From Bacillus zhangzhouensis (GTDB lineage: Bacteria > Bacillota > Bacilli > Bacillales > Bacillaceae): DNA of 64,000 nucleotides. Made by a program: the position numbers and the translations under genes. The notes beneath the pieces were generated by a model. The model had not been told where the DNA came from. It was given only the letters and a program-made list of their open reading frames with translations, and did not search any database. The stretch spans positions 682,001-746,000 of the forward strand of contig CP099514.1 in NCBI GenBank assembly GCA_025809375.1, in the 5' to 3' direction. Shown in pieces: positions 16,768 through 27,050 of the stretch (the first letter of the stretch is position 1; every line of letters starts with the position of its first letter).

Positions 16768-18051
16768 ATGAATGCGAACATTCAACAACTGATCGATCAG
16801 ACAAAGGCAAAATTTGGTTTAAATCTTTACTATCTAAAAAGACACAGTTTTCATCGCTACGTCAATATGTTCAATGAAACGGTTTATACATTGAATATGG
16901 AATGGTTTCCCTCTCATGAAGCTGAACCCGAGGACGATGATCTAAACCCGGACGGCACAGCTGTGATTGACGTGAATTTGAATACAGGCCAAATTGAAAC
17001 GGTTATTTTTGTCATGGACAAAACCTTCGCGAAGAATGGTGTCACTTTTAAGAGGCCTTATCCAGCTCATGTCATTCAATGGATTGAACAAGAAACAGGG
17101 TTGATCTATGGCGAGCACTTTCACATGCATCAAAAGGAGAAAGGGGAACTTTTTTTCGAAGAATCAATAGATGGTGTGAAAGTGACGCCTTCAGGCAGAA
17201 TTGAGGTGAAATGGGATGAACATGGGCAGCTTATTCACTTTACACATCATGGGCCATTTATAGCAAAAAACCTACTAAAAGCTGAAGAATATGGGCTTTC
17301 CATTGATAGGATTGAGAATTTAGCCCAGCAGCAAGTGCAGCGGTTTGATTGGCCATCCTTCGAGCATAATCGAATCCGCCCTATATATGCGTTAGAAGAA
17401 ATCTATGTGAAGAACGATGGAACAGGAACGATACCGTTTGAAATTGGTCGTGAAGAAACGCATTGTATACACATGCATGAGGTCATGGAGTGGAATGAAC
17501 CGTTAAACAAAGCCTTTAAAAAAAGGGAAATCAATATAAATGAGGACATTACAGCTGAACAAGCCTTCTCACTGGAGCCTTCACCAGATACGTTCCCGAT
17601 ATCAAAAGAAGAGCAAGCTGAGTGTATAAAAGCGGTTCGAACCTTTTTGAGGCAAAACTATTCAAAGGATACAGGGAAGTGGGTGTTAAAAACACTCCAC
17701 CGTGATCATGGCTACATCAAAGCGATATTAAAAACGAATGAGCAAGAAGGCAGTGGGTTTATGGACAAGATCAAAGTCTTCATTGATGCCAGCACTTTTG
17801 AAACCGTTAATTACATCGATAAAAAAGAGATGTTTCAAGTATGCGGGATACTCAATCCATCTCAAACAGCAAGTGAAATCACCATATCTCAGAAAGAAGC
17901 ATTTGAAAAATTGAGGGGACGCCTCGAACTTACACCCATCTACGTCTATGACGATGTGCAAAAACGATATGTTTTATGCGGAAAGCTCGATTGTCATGAT
18001 GGCGTTGATGCAGTGAGCGGCGAGGTGTTCTCTTTGAAAGACCTTTCATAA
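16768..18051 (+). CDS. YcdB/YcdC-repeat-like protein, function unknown
   Basis: 427 residues from ATG 16768, seven bases after TGAGGTGA; a GTG three codons upstream overlaps the ribosome site. There is no signal peptide or membrane segment. Two related halves can be seen, each with an acidic strand-rich block ending in a conserved pattern: DVNLNTGQIETVIF/KRPYPAHVIQWIEQETG, and KVFIDASTFETVNYID/FEKLRGRLELTPIYVYD. This is the look of YcdB/YcdC-type repeats found in Bacillus. It probably followed the broken membrane-protein gene in one operon (27-base gap). Confidence 0.65.
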   Translation: MNANIQQLIDQTKAKFGLNLYYLKRHSFHRYVNMFNETVYTLNMEWFPSHEAEPEDDDLNPDGTAVIDVNLNTGQIETVIFVMDKTFAKNGVTFKRPYPAHVIQWIEQETGLIYGEHFHMHQKEKGELFFEESIDGVKVTPSGRIEVKWDEHGQLIHFTHHGPFIAKNLLKAEEYGLSIDRIENLAQQQVQRFDWPSFEHNRIRPIYALEEIYVKNDGTGTIPFEIGREETHCIHMHEVMEWNEPLNKAFKKREININEDITAEQAFSLEPSPDTFPISKEEQAECIKAVRTFLRQNYSKDTGKWVLKTLHRDHGYIKAILKTNEQEGSGFMDKIKVFIDASTFETVNYIDKKEMFQVCGILNPSQTASEITISQKEAFEKLRGRLELTPIYVYDDVQKRYVLCGKLDCHDGVDAVSGEVFSLKDLS

Positions 18052-18056
18052 CTTCT

Positions 18057-18086
18057 AAAAGAACAGTGAGTAGCTGTTCTTTTTTG
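18057..18086 (+). terminator. rho-independent terminator
   Basis: AAAAGAACAG pairs with CTGTTCTTTT across a seven-base loop, with a T run, directly after the YcdB-like gene. Confidence 0.85.
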
Positions 18087-18332
18087 TCCTATTTTCCTCT
18101 TTTTAGAATAAAAATGGAATTTTGTAGAAGGAAGTTGTCGTTTCATCACGAAAGAAACAGATAAGAATATGATCATAGGTCCATCGGTTGAGATTCGTAT
18201 TTCATATAGTAAACGTCATACATATTGAAAAACCATGACAGTAAAGTTGTCTCTAGCAGTAAACGAAAATAGGCGGACTGAGATCGTAGGATGAGTTAAA
18301 GCTAAAAATAGAAGAAAGTGAGGCTATCTAAC

Positions 18333-18614
18333 TTGAGTACATTGGAAGTGTTTCGTCAATTTTTGGTTGACCATTATCCTGCGTTACAAGATGAGCTTTG
18401 GCTGAAAGATGTTGATACCCTTCGAATCTCTCCTATTCTTCATCCTTTTCTGAAAAGCAAGCTGCCAGAAGGAATCGAAAAATTCACTTGTGTTCTATTT
18501 ACGCAGCAGACAGATCAAACCGCTGCACCGCTCAAAGTCTACCTTCTATTAGATGAATATGAGCAATCGCTTTACGCCATTGATTTGATGAATGAACAAA
18601 TAGCGCTTCATTAA
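18333..18614 (+). CDS. small orphan protein, intact copy of a duplicated gene
   Basis: 93 residues from TTG 18333, with AAGTGAGG upstream; GTG at 18318 would add five residues but overlaps that ribosome site. The protein is acidic, without a signal peptide or membrane helix. It has the pattern EVFRQFLVDHYPALQDELW, SPILHPFLKSKLP, EKFTCVLFTQQT. I do not recognise the family. A decayed paralogue with the same three blocks lies at 27693-27973, on the other side of the adhesin cassette, and supports this as a real gene. Confidence 0.65.
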   Translation: MSTLEVFRQFLVDHYPALQDELWLKDVDTLRISPILHPFLKSKLPEGIEKFTCVLFTQQTDQTAAPLKVYLLLDEYEQSLYAIDLMNEQIALH

Positions 18615-18623
18615 TACAGAAGC

Positions 18624-18659
18624 AAAAAGCTGCTTGAGAACTCCTCAGCAGCTTTTTTT
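18624..18659. terminator. bidirectional terminator
   Basis: AAAAAGCTGCT at 18624-18634 pairs with AGCAGCTTTTT at 18647-18657. It separates the small orphan gene from the convergent Mga-type regulator. Confidence 0.85.
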
Positions 18660-18667
18660 GATGAACA

Positions 18668-20176
18668 TTAGTCGATCATATTAACCAAGCTTCGGTGCAA
18701 GTTGTCCAATTCTTTCTTTGTTGGAAACGAGCTGATCAGCAGCGTAGACCGACCGAATTGAATAGGAAGCTCAGTATCAGTCACAATCAGATCAATCCCA
18801 AGTTGATCCATCGTTACATCATTTAATGTATTCTCTGGACTTGTGAAAATGTGAATGAGAGGAGGCACACTTAATTTAATTAAATCAGCAATAAACAAAC
18901 TATGATAATAGCCTAATGTTGAAATAACAAAAATGTTCAGCCTGTTTCTCCGTTCCATCTCCAAATGAACAAGTCCTCTCCAGGAAGATGTAATGATACG
19001 AATCAATTCCCGTTCATTTTTCACTAAAGAACCGAGTATATCGTCTGTTTTTAACTCTTGTATGATATGAGTAATTCTCGAATAGAAGTAAGGAAACTGT
19101 TTTTTCACCTCTGATAAATAGCTCGATTTCTTTTTGAAAAGGAATCCATCTCTCACGGTAATTTCATTAGAATACACATAATATTGGAGAAGAATGAGTG
19201 TCATCGCCTTGCGATTTGCTATTTCTTGATGAAAAATCGACTCCAATTGGTTGATAAATGATTGAATGGCATCATAGAGTTGTGGTGTATGTGACTGAAA
19301 GAACGTCAATTTTTCTTCGACAGTTTCAATTGATTTAAAATGTCCAATAGCTGGTTCGATCAACAACAAAAAGACAAATTCATGATGATCCAGCGTCACA
19401 TCAAATAGGTCTTTTGTCATTCGGCCAATATGCTCTTCCCATTTTTTGATTTGATCATAGATCCCTTTAGCTACAGAGGTTTGTTTTTCTTCTTTCATTG
19501 AGTACGTATATTTACGGCTTATTGTAAAATTTTTTCTCATTCGGTAAATGGAAACGCCGAGCCATAGGCAGTATTTATCTATAGCCACATCTGGTACATT
19601 GACTTCAAGCACCTGAAATAGCTCTTGTAATAAATCAATCGCGTCTTGTTTTTGAATCTCATCAAATGGCCAAAGTCGGCTTCCATACACTTCAAATAAA
19701 AATTCAACAAAGAATTGCCGAATCTCCTTCTCATCCCCATGGAACTGCATACTATCTGGACGTAACTCGATGTCATAGGATGTAAGGATCGAGTTGATTT
19801 TATGAATGGTGTTATACAATGTGGATCTACTGATATTAAGCGTGTCCATCCATTCATAGAAAGATTTGTTTTCTTCAAAAAAAATGCCGTCAATCAATCG
19901 AATTTCAATCGTATCTTTTAGAATTTCTTTGATATAGTAGTCCACTCGAATCGTCTGCGTATAACTAATGTATATGCCTTGTCTTGGCTTTATGTGGATT
20001 AACGGCTTTCCATTCTCTGTTTGGAACGATTTCATTTGTTCTAAATCGCTTTGAATGGCTCGAACTGATCCGATTTTTTCATCCGATATCTCTTGAAGAG
20101 TCCACCACTTATTTTTGGATACAAGCAGTTTTAAAATTTTTATCCATCTCTTTGATTTTTTATCAATGAGCTCCAT
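18668..20176 (-). CDS. Mga/AtxA-type transcriptional regulator of the adhesin cassette
   Basis: 502 residues from ATG 20176, after AAGGAGT; a TTG one codon earlier is possible. Two N-terminal helix-turn-helix regions are visible: about 10-60 (WTLQEISDEKIGSVRAIQSDLEQ) and about 105-160 (WMDTLNISRSTLYNTIHKIN). A long helical PRD-like middle follows, then a C-terminal EIIB-like domain (LNIFVISTLGYYHSLFIADLI, near 400). This is the architecture of Mga, RofA and AtxA, regulators of surface and virulence genes in streptococci and bacilli. It is divergent from the adhesin gene across a 700-base region and is its likely activator. Confidence 0.82.
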   Translation of the reverse strand: MELIDKKSKRWIKILKLLVSKNKWWTLQEISDEKIGSVRAIQSDLEQMKSFQTENGKPLIHIKPRQGIYISYTQTIRVDYYIKEILKDTIEIRLIDGIFFEENKSFYEWMDTLNISRSTLYNTIHKINSILTSYDIELRPDSMQFHGDEKEIRQFFVEFLFEVYGSRLWPFDEIQKQDAIDLLQELFQVLEVNVPDVAIDKYCLWLGVSIYRMRKNFTISRKYTYSMKEEKQTSVAKGIYDQIKKWEEHIGRMTKDLFDVTLDHHEFVFLLLIEPAIGHFKSIETVEEKLTFFQSHTPQLYDAIQSFINQLESIFHQEIANRKAMTLILLQYYVYSNEITVRDGFLFKKKSSYLSEVKKQFPYFYSRITHIIQELKTDDILGSLVKNERELIRIITSSWRGLVHLEMERRNRLNIFVISTLGYYHSLFIADLIKLSVPPLIHIFTSPENTLNDVTMDQLGIDLIVTDTELPIQFGRSTLLISSFPTKKELDNLHRSLVNMID

Positions 20177-20885
20177 CAAACAACTAACTCCTTCCTTTGG
20201 CTTTCCTCTATATAGTATGAAGTTCAGATAAAGAACATGAGATTCTCAATACGCATGAAATGATTGTAATGCTTAGGCTAAATTGTTTTGTCTTCTCTTT
20301 TGATGATAAAAGAGAAAAAAATTAGACGAAAACAAATGTTATTCGCTTTTTCTCCATATTTTTCTTTTGAAAGGTGATAAGTAAGCCATGAATCCTATAA
20401 AAATGGATCATTTTAGATATTTTGTTTATTTTTTTGCAGTTTAAACGGTAAAAGTAAGAATAAAAAGCAGAAGCTTTTTGATTATCATATAAAAGGGAGT
20501 AGAAAGGAGTGCGATCTCTCTGATGCTGAACTGTTTCACCATACATATCATATGATACAAACTTGTTTCATAAGAACGAACCATATGTGAATATATGCTT
20601 ATATATGCATGTGCGCATTATTTATTGTTCATTCCAGTATAAATAGAAAAATTCATATTTTTTCTGTACATGATCACTCTCACTATTCCCCATTTCTATA
20701 GAGCCCTATCCAGTTACTATATCCATTACTCATGATTTCCTTCAAAGCTCATGATTGATCAACTCGTTTTATTCATAGGGTCTTAAAAGGTGCAATTTTT
20801 AGAAAATATTTGATCAGAAACGGAGTGATTGATCAGACAGTATGAACTCGTTGTTAAACATTAATTTTAGAAAAGGGTGGATGTA
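20177..20885. promoter_or_regulatory. 700-base divergent control region of regulator and adhesin
   Basis: No gene can be supported here. The right part holds repeated short motifs: TTGATCA at 20755-20761, 20810-20816 and 20829-20835, and TCATGATT at 20730-20737 and 20749-20756, a 19-base spacing. A palindromic AT-rich stretch lies near 20545-20630 (CATATCATATGATA, then CTTATATATGCATG). These are candidate operators for the Mga-type protein. I could not place a convincing promoter. Confidence 0.4.
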
Positions 20886-23800
20886 TTGAAAAGAATATTG
20901 TCACTGACACTCATTACATTGTTAGTCATACAGTCTAGTATATTAGGAATCTTGCCTTTAGCAGGGGCAAATGCCAAAGATATCCAACAAAATATTTATG
21001 GGAATATTGAGTTTGCTGATAGTGAAGGCAATAAGTTATCAAGTATGGAAGATCAGCAAGTAAGAAAGGCCACTGTGCATTGGTCTTTAAAAGGAATTGA
21101 TCTAAAAAAGCAATATCCGTATGTTCTCTCTCTTCCTTCAGCCATACAGGTAAAGAAGGAGCAGAAGGAAACAATTACTGTGGGTGACATACCTGTTGGC
21201 GAGTATACCGTTTCAAAACAAAATGAAGTGACGGTGGAATTTAAAGAAGATGTTGAGATAGATCCAAATTTAGAAGGATCAATAGACATCGAAGTCACCA
21301 GTATAGCTGAGCAAAAAGAGAAAACAAAGCAAAATGAGCGTGAAGAAAGCCTTCCAAAAGATGACTCAACCTCATCTGAGAAAGACAAGGCTTCTAAGAA
21401 TCAAGAAGCCGCTCAAACGAAATCAAACGATGAGGATGACTTACTAAAAAACAAAGTGAGCGTGTCGAAGCGTGTAGGGCTGCAAAGTGTTTCAAAACAA
21501 ATGCTGATACAAGAAAATCTCCTCACTGATGCGAAATTAATTTTTGAAGATCAGGAAGGAAATTCAGTTGATAAGCCTGACATCAACTCGCTTATTTCCA
21601 TTAACTATGAGTGGGCCATCCCGAATGGGCATAGCTATAATGGCGGGGATGAATTCCATTTCAAGGTTCCAGAGGAATTAGTGATTTACGAAAAAATCGA
21701 TCGTCTCGAGATGAAATTTAATCAGGCAATTATTGGTTATTTTTCTGTAGATGAGAGCGGAAATGCCTCCATCGAGTTCACCGATTTTATTAAACAATAT
21801 TCAAACATTCATGGAACACTTCAAGTTTGGACACAATTAGACCGAAAAACAGTCATCACTGAAGAAAAAGAAGTAAAGATTACCCCGATTGAAGGCAAGG
21901 AACAAGTATCAATCCCAATTCAATACCTTCCAAATGGTCCAAACGTCTCTAAAAAGGGAGAACCAAATCGATCTTACAATGCTGAAACCATTCAATGGAC
22001 AGTAGATTTTAATATGGACTTAGACGATGTGAAACAAGCGAGAATTGTAGATCCGATTCAAGAAGGTCAAGCGTTAAAAAAAGATTCAATCAAGCTATAT
22101 CGTGTTGATACAAAGCTAAATGGTGAAACATCGATTGGTCAACAACTTGACAAAAACCACTACACGATCGGCCAAACAGCAGATGGTCAAGATTTCACGA
22201 TTGAATTTAAAGATGACGTGCATCTAGCTTATCGTTTAGTGTATGAAACGGACATTACGAATCAAGATCAGTCTGCGTTTCGTAATAAAGCGTCCCTTGT
22301 TTCTGCTGATAAAGTGATTGGTTCAGCAGAAGGAACAGTGAATGTGACAAGAGGAAGTCCTTTAAATAAAAAAGCCGTCCACTATGATCCAGTCACACAA
22401 ACGATTAATTGGGAAATTCGTTATAACTATAATGAAAAAAAGATTGCTAAAAAGGACACTTTGTTAGAAGACTTCTTTAATGACAATCAAGCGCTGATAT
22501 CTGATTCAATTCAAGTCAAAGAAGTCACAATTGATCAAAATGGCAATGAAGCAGGGACAAAAGCATTTGAAAATTATGTGGTTCAACCTCAAAAAAAGGA
22601 AGAGCAAAACGGGTTTGCCTTGCAATTCAATCAAGATATTCAATCAGCTTATCTCATCACCTATCAAACAAAAGCAACCGAGCGGATTTTTGAAGCTGAA
22701 GAGATTATCAATACTGTGACAGCTGGCAATGAGAGCAAACAAGCGAAGCAAAGAATTGACCAACAAATCCTAACAAAAAATCATGGAACACCGAATTACA
22801 AGAACAAGACCATTCCATGGCGTATCACCTTCAACAAAGATCAACAAACGATGAACAATTTGGTATTAAAAGATACGTTTACAAACAAAGGATTGACGCT
22901 GCAAAAAGATAGTTTAAGAGTGACGACAGGTAATACAGTGCTTGAAGAGGGCACAGATTATCAAATAGTTGAACATGCAAATGGATTTGATATCCAATTT
23001 ACGAAAGAAATAAAGACAGAACATACAGTCACCTATACAACGTCTTTTGATTATGAAAAAAGAGCAGATAAAGATCAAAACAACCTGCGTAATCATGTAA
23101 ACCTTGAATGGGTAAATGAAGATGGTAAGGAATTGACGAAGGAAAATCAGTCTGTTTTCACGCCAGACACATACACGCAATCAAATGGTTTCAAGAATGG
23201 AACTTATGATGCAAAGAAAAAAGAGATCACATGGAATATCGGTGTGAACTATAACTTGAAACATTTAGAAGAGGCGAAAATCGAGGATTTCATTCAAGGA
23301 AATCAGCGTTTGCTTAAAGATTCAATCACCATCTACTCGCTTGATTTACAAGGCGGGGAAAATGGAGCAGAAGAAAAAGAGGTATTAGCGAAAGAACATT
23401 ATGACATCAAATTCCTTGAAAATGAAAAAGGAGAATCAGGCTTCGAAGTCATTTTCAAAAAAGCCATTGATTCCCCATACAAAATCACGTATCAAACAAG
23501 TGTTGAAGGAATGGATTTAGTACAGAAAACCTACGAAAATAAAGCGACCCTTTATGATGGAAAGACGAAAGAATCAGACGTGAATGCTGTGGTGTCCATT
23601 CCAAATGGAGGGAAATACACGAGTAAATCAGGAAATCAACAAGGGAAAGTCATTGATTGGAAACTGAATATCAACTTTGGTCAATCAACAGTCCAAGATG
23701 CGACGATTATAGACCATCCGAGCAGTAACCAAGCTTTAATAGAAAACTCATTTCATCTCTATTCGACGACAATAGATGAAAAAGGGCAAGTGACCAAAAA

Positions 23801-26800
23801 AGATGAGCTTGAAAAAGGGAAGGATTATGAGCTAGACCTTGAATTCGATCCAGATTCTTTTCAAATCAAATTTAAAGAAGAAATCACAAGACCCTATATT
23901 TTAGAATACCAATCTCTCATTTTAGATAAAGTGGGAAGTACACTTCAAAACGAAATAACGTTTAGAGGTGAAAATGTAAAAGAAATCAAAAAGGAATCCG
24001 AAGCCTCCATTGTGGTCAAACGCACCGCTGGCATGGGAGATGGCACAGGAGCGATTGGCGCTTTAACCATTAAAAAGGTAGATGCGAGTAGTGGAAAAGC
24101 GCTAAAAGGAGCAAGCTTTTCTCTGACAGATGCTGCGAGCGGTATCGTCATTGGAACAAAGGCAACTGATGAAGAGGGAGCTCTTCGATTTGATCGTCTT
24201 CTGTATGGTGACTATATTGTGACAGAAGAGAAAGCACCAAATGGTTATATTAAGACGAAGGATCCGATCCATGTAACGATTGATCAGCCTTACGAATCAG
24301 GAGATCAAGCGAAAACAGGAAATAGCATGACGGTGCAGAACCAAGAAATCCGCCAGCATGTCAAGTTAACGAAAAAAGACAAAGAGACGGGTGCTGCATT
24401 AGAGAATGCAGAATTTGAACTGAGAAATGAATCTGGAGATACCGTCCAAACCCATTTGAAAACGGACGAAAAAGGAGAAATACTTTTCAAAGATCTTGAA
24501 CCAGGTTCCTATTATTTTGTGGAGACAAACGCACCGAAAGGCTATCAAATAAATCAGCAAAAATGGCCGTTCACCATTAAAGAAAATCAAACAGAAACAA
24601 CAACTGTAACCGCAGTAAATGACATCATCAAAGGCTCTGCTGAATTGAGAAAAATAGGTGAAGGCGGAGAGAGACTAGAAGGTGCACAGTTCAAGCTCTT
24701 AGATCAAGACGGACATGAGCTAAATAATTCGTTTATCACAGGAGAAAATGGCAAGATCACGATAAATGAACTAAGACCGGGTACGTATCAGCTCATTGAA
24801 ACAAAAGCACCAGATGGATATATATTAGATGAAACGCCAATCAAATTTGAAGTACCACTTGATCCAAAGGAACCAGTCATCATTTCGAAAAAGAACCTAT
24901 ATGAAACAAGTGCATTAGAAGTGATGAAAGAAGGGGAAGATGGCAAAAAACTTCAAGGGGTTCGATTTGAAGTCAGGAATCAAAATGACAAAGTCGTGCG
25001 TAAAAATTTGACAACAGATGAAGATGGGAAACTTTTGGTCGACAACCTCAAACCGGGCAAATATCAGCTCGTAGAGACAGAGAGTATTGATGGTTACCAA
25101 AAGAAAAATAAGCCTTATCCGTTTACCATCGAAGTCGCACAAAAAACACCGACAGAGATCAAAGTGATCAATGATCTTAAAACTGGAGCTGTCCAGCTCA
25201 CGAAGCTCGGTGAAAAGAATGATGTACTTGAAGGAGCAGAATTCAAGCTTGTAGATGCAAATGGAAAAGAGATGAAAACAGGTCTCGTCACTGACCAGAA
25301 CGGGAAGATTATCGTCAATGATCTGAAACCTGGAACCTATCAGTTTGTTGAAACGAAGGCTCCCTTCGGTCATGAGCTTGACGAAACCCCTGTCACTTTT
25401 GCTATTCCATTTAACCCTGAGAAGCTGGTCAGTGTGACAAAAGAAAATAGCCGCAAAACAGGCGGAGTGCTGTTACACAAAAAAGGCGAAGATGGGAAAT
25501 CATTAGAAGGGGTTGTCTTTGACCTATCTGATGCCAAAGGAGAGATAGTGGCAGGAGGAGAAGGAATCACAACCAATCAGGATGGAAAGATCACCTTCAC
25601 AGGGCTAAAACCTGGAACCTATCAATTTGTTGAAAGAAAGAGTCTTGAAGGCTATGAATTGAGTGCGAAACCACTTGTCTTTGAAGTTGAATTAGGTCAA
25701 AAAGAGTTGATTCAAGTGGAGGCAATCAATCAGCTTAAGAAAGGTTCTGTAGAACTCACAAAAATAGGGGAAGAAAAAGAAAGATTGAAAGGCGCAGAAT
25801 TTACCCTTTTCAAGGACGATGGTAAAGAATTGATGTCAGGTTTAACAACCAACGAGAAAGGCATCATCACTGTCAACGATTTGAAACCAGGCGCTTACCA
25901 ATTGGTTGAAACGAAGGCTCCTTTTGGACATAAACTTGATGCAGAACCAGTAGACTTTAAGATTGATTTCAATCCAAAACAACTGGTGAAAGTGACAAAA
26001 GAAAATATTCGGACGACAAGTGCTGTGCAGCTTCAGAAAAAAGGAGAAGATGGTCAGTTACTCAATGGAGTGACCTTCGATCTGCTTGATGAGCACGATC
26101 AACGTATAAAGAAAGACTTAAAGACAGACAAAAATGGTCAACTAACAGTCGATCAACTGAAGCCAGGAACCTATCAATTTGTCGAAACAGCAAGCATTGC
26201 CGGCTATGAACTGGATCAGACACCTGTCTCATTTAAGATTCGTTTAGGTCAAGACAAACCAGCAAAAGTAGAAATGATTAACAAGCTGACGCCGGGAGCA
26301 GTGGAACTGACCAAAGTGGATGATGAGGGACATACGCTGGAAAATGCAGAGTTTGCTCTTCTGAGTAAAGAAGGAAAAACGTTGAAGACATCACTTGTAA
26401 CAGACAAAAAAGGAAAGCTCCACATCAACGGTCTAAAACCGGGAAAATATCAATTCGTTGAAACGAAAGCACCTCACGGCTATCAATTGGATGATCAGCC
26501 GATCCCGTTTACAATTGAGAAAGATCAGCAGAAACCGCTTCAATTAACAGCGAAGAATCACTTGATCTTAGGAAGTTTGCGTATCATAAAGGTAGACCAG
26601 CAGACAGATAGAACCTTAAAAGGTGCAGCCTTTGACATTCGTACAAAAGCAGGGAAAACCATAAAATCTGTGACAACAGGAAAAGACGGAGAAGCCATTG
26701 TCAAAGGGCTTAAACCTGGTGAATATACACTCATAGAGACGAAAGCACCAAATGGTTATGTAGCTTTAAAGAAGCCGATCGCTTTTACAATTCAAATGGG

Positions 26801-27029
26801 CGAAGTGGAGATCAAGACAATGATTGTGAAAAATGCACCAGTGAAGAATGAAGAGGAACACACTAATCCTCCAGTCTCATTTAAAGGGGATCAACAACCG
26901 CCTCATGACTCAAATGGTGAGCTGCCAAAGACTGGAGAAGAATGGTTGCGTTACTTGATGTATGCAGGGATTTTACTAGTAGCTTCTGGAACAGTTCTTC
27001 TTGTTGTCAGAAGAAGAACCATTCAGTAA
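20886..27029 (+). CDS. giant LPKTG-anchored adhesin with collagen-binding-type and ten SpaA-type domains
   Basis: 2047 residues from TTG 20886, five bases after AAAAGGGTGG. A signal peptide ends near AGANA. An acidic linker is followed by about five units of 130-140 residues with the pattern K..........I.W.I..N.....(A)xIxDxxxxNQxLxxDSIxxY, as in collagen-binding-protein B-type adhesion domains. Next come ten tandem SpaA-like prealbumin-fold repeats of about 75-80 residues, each with an intramolecular isopeptide Lys near its start and a Glu in VETKAP or VETxS. It ends in LPKTGEE (about residue 2013), a membrane helix and RRR. It would be cross-linked to peptidoglycan by the adjacent sortase. 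The ligand is unknown. Confidence 0.92.
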   Translation: MKRILSLTLITLLVIQSSILGILPLAGANAKDIQQNIYGNIEFADSEGNKLSSMEDQQVRKATVHWSLKGIDLKKQYPYVLSLPSAIQVKKEQKETITVGDIPVGEYTVSKQNEVTVEFKEDVEIDPNLEGSIDIEVTSIAEQKEKTKQNEREESLPKDDSTSSEKDKASKNQEAAQTKSNDEDDLLKNKVSVSKRVGLQSVSKQMLIQENLLTDAKLIFEDQEGNSVDKPDINSLISINYEWAIPNGHSYNGGDEFHFKVPEELVIYEKIDRLEMKFNQAIIGYFSVDESGNASIEFTDFIKQYSNIHGTLQVWTQLDRKTVITEEKEVKITPIEGKEQVSIPIQYLPNGPNVSKKGEPNRSYNAETIQWTVDFNMDLDDVKQARIVDPIQEGQALKKDSIKLYRVDTKLNGETSIGQQLDKNHYTIGQTADGQDFTIEFKDDVHLAYRLVYETDITNQDQSAFRNKASLVSADKVIGSAEGTVNVTRGSPLNKKAVHYDPVTQTINWEIRYNYNEKKIAKKDTLLEDFFNDNQALISDSIQVKEVTIDQNGNEAGTKAFENYVVQPQKKEEQNGFALQFNQDIQSAYLITYQTKATERIFEAEEIINTVTAGNESKQAKQRIDQQILTKNHGTPNYKNKTIPWRITFNKDQQTMNNLVLKDTFTNKGLTLQKDSLRVTTGNTVLEEGTDYQIVEHANGFDIQFTKEIKTEHTVTYTTSFDYEKRADKDQNNLRNHVNLEWVNEDGKELTKENQSVFTPDTYTQSNGFKNGTYDAKKKEITWNIGVNYNLKHLEEAKIEDFIQGNQRLLKDSITIYSLDLQGGENGAEEKEVLAKEHYDIKFLENEKGESGFEVIFKKAIDSPYKITYQTSVEGMDLVQKTYENKATLYDGKTKESDVNAVVSIPNGGKYTSKSGNQQGKVIDWKLNINFGQSTVQDATIIDHPSSNQALIENSFHLYSTTIDEKGQVTKKDELEKGKDYELDLEFDPDSFQIKFKEEITRPYILEYQSLILDKVGSTLQNEITFRGENVKEIKKESEASIVVKRTAGMGDGTGAIGALTIKKVDASSGKALKGASFSLTDAASGIVIGTKATDEEGALRFDRLLYGDYIVTEEKAPNGYIKTKDPIHVTIDQPYESGDQAKTGNSMTVQNQEIRQHVKLTKKDKETGAALENAEFELRNESGDTVQTHLKTDEKGEILFKDLEPGSYYFVETNAPKGYQINQQKWPFTIKENQTETTTVTAVNDIIKGSAELRKIGEGGERLEGAQFKLLDQDGHELNNSFITGENGKITINELRPGTYQLIETKAPDGYILDETPIKFEVPLDPKEPVIISKKNLYETSALEVMKEGEDGKKLQGVRFEVRNQNDKVVRKNLTTDEDGKLLVDNLKPGKYQLVETESIDGYQKKNKPYPFTIEVAQKTPTEIKVINDLKTGAVQLTKLGEKNDVLEGAEFKLVDANGKEMKTGLVTDQNGKIIVNDLKPGTYQFVETKAPFGHELDETPVTFAIPFNPEKLVSVTKENSRKTGGVLLHKKGEDGKSLEGVVFDLSDAKGEIVAGGEGITTNQDGKITFTGLKPGTYQFVERKSLEGYELSAKPLVFEVELGQKELIQVEAINQLKKGSVELTKIGEEKERLKGAEFTLFKDDGKELMSGLTTNEKGIITVNDLKPGAYQLVETKAPFGHKLDAEPVDFKIDFNPKQLVKVTKENIRTTSAVQLQKKGEDGQLLNGVTFDLLDEHDQRIKKDLKTDKNGQLTVDQLKPGTYQFVETASIAGYELDQTPVSFKIRLGQDKPAKVEMINKLTPGAVELTKVDDEGHTLENAEFALLSKEGKTLKTSLVTDKKGKLHINGLKPGKYQFVETKAPHGYQLDDQPIPFTIEKDQQKPLQLTAKNHLILGSLRIIKVDQQTDRTLKGAAFDIRTKAGKTIKSVTTGKDGEAIVKGLKPGEYTLIETKAPNGYVALKKPIAFTIQMGEVEIKTMIVKNAPVKNEEEHTNPPVSFKGDQQPPHDSNGELPKTGEEWLRYLMYAGILLVASGTVLLVVRRRTIQ

Positions 27030-27050
27030 AAGGAAGGAACGAGCGTATTG

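Noticed and set aside
24915..25373. Minus-strand 152-codon frame inside the adhesin gene
   Set aside because: Shadow of the adhesin repeats; Cys- and Phe-rich composition typical of reverse frames of Glu/Lys-rich genes.
24000..26850. Repeat array as a CRISPR or tandem satellite
   Set aside because: The repeats are about 225 bases, in frame, and encode SpaA-type domains within one open gene.
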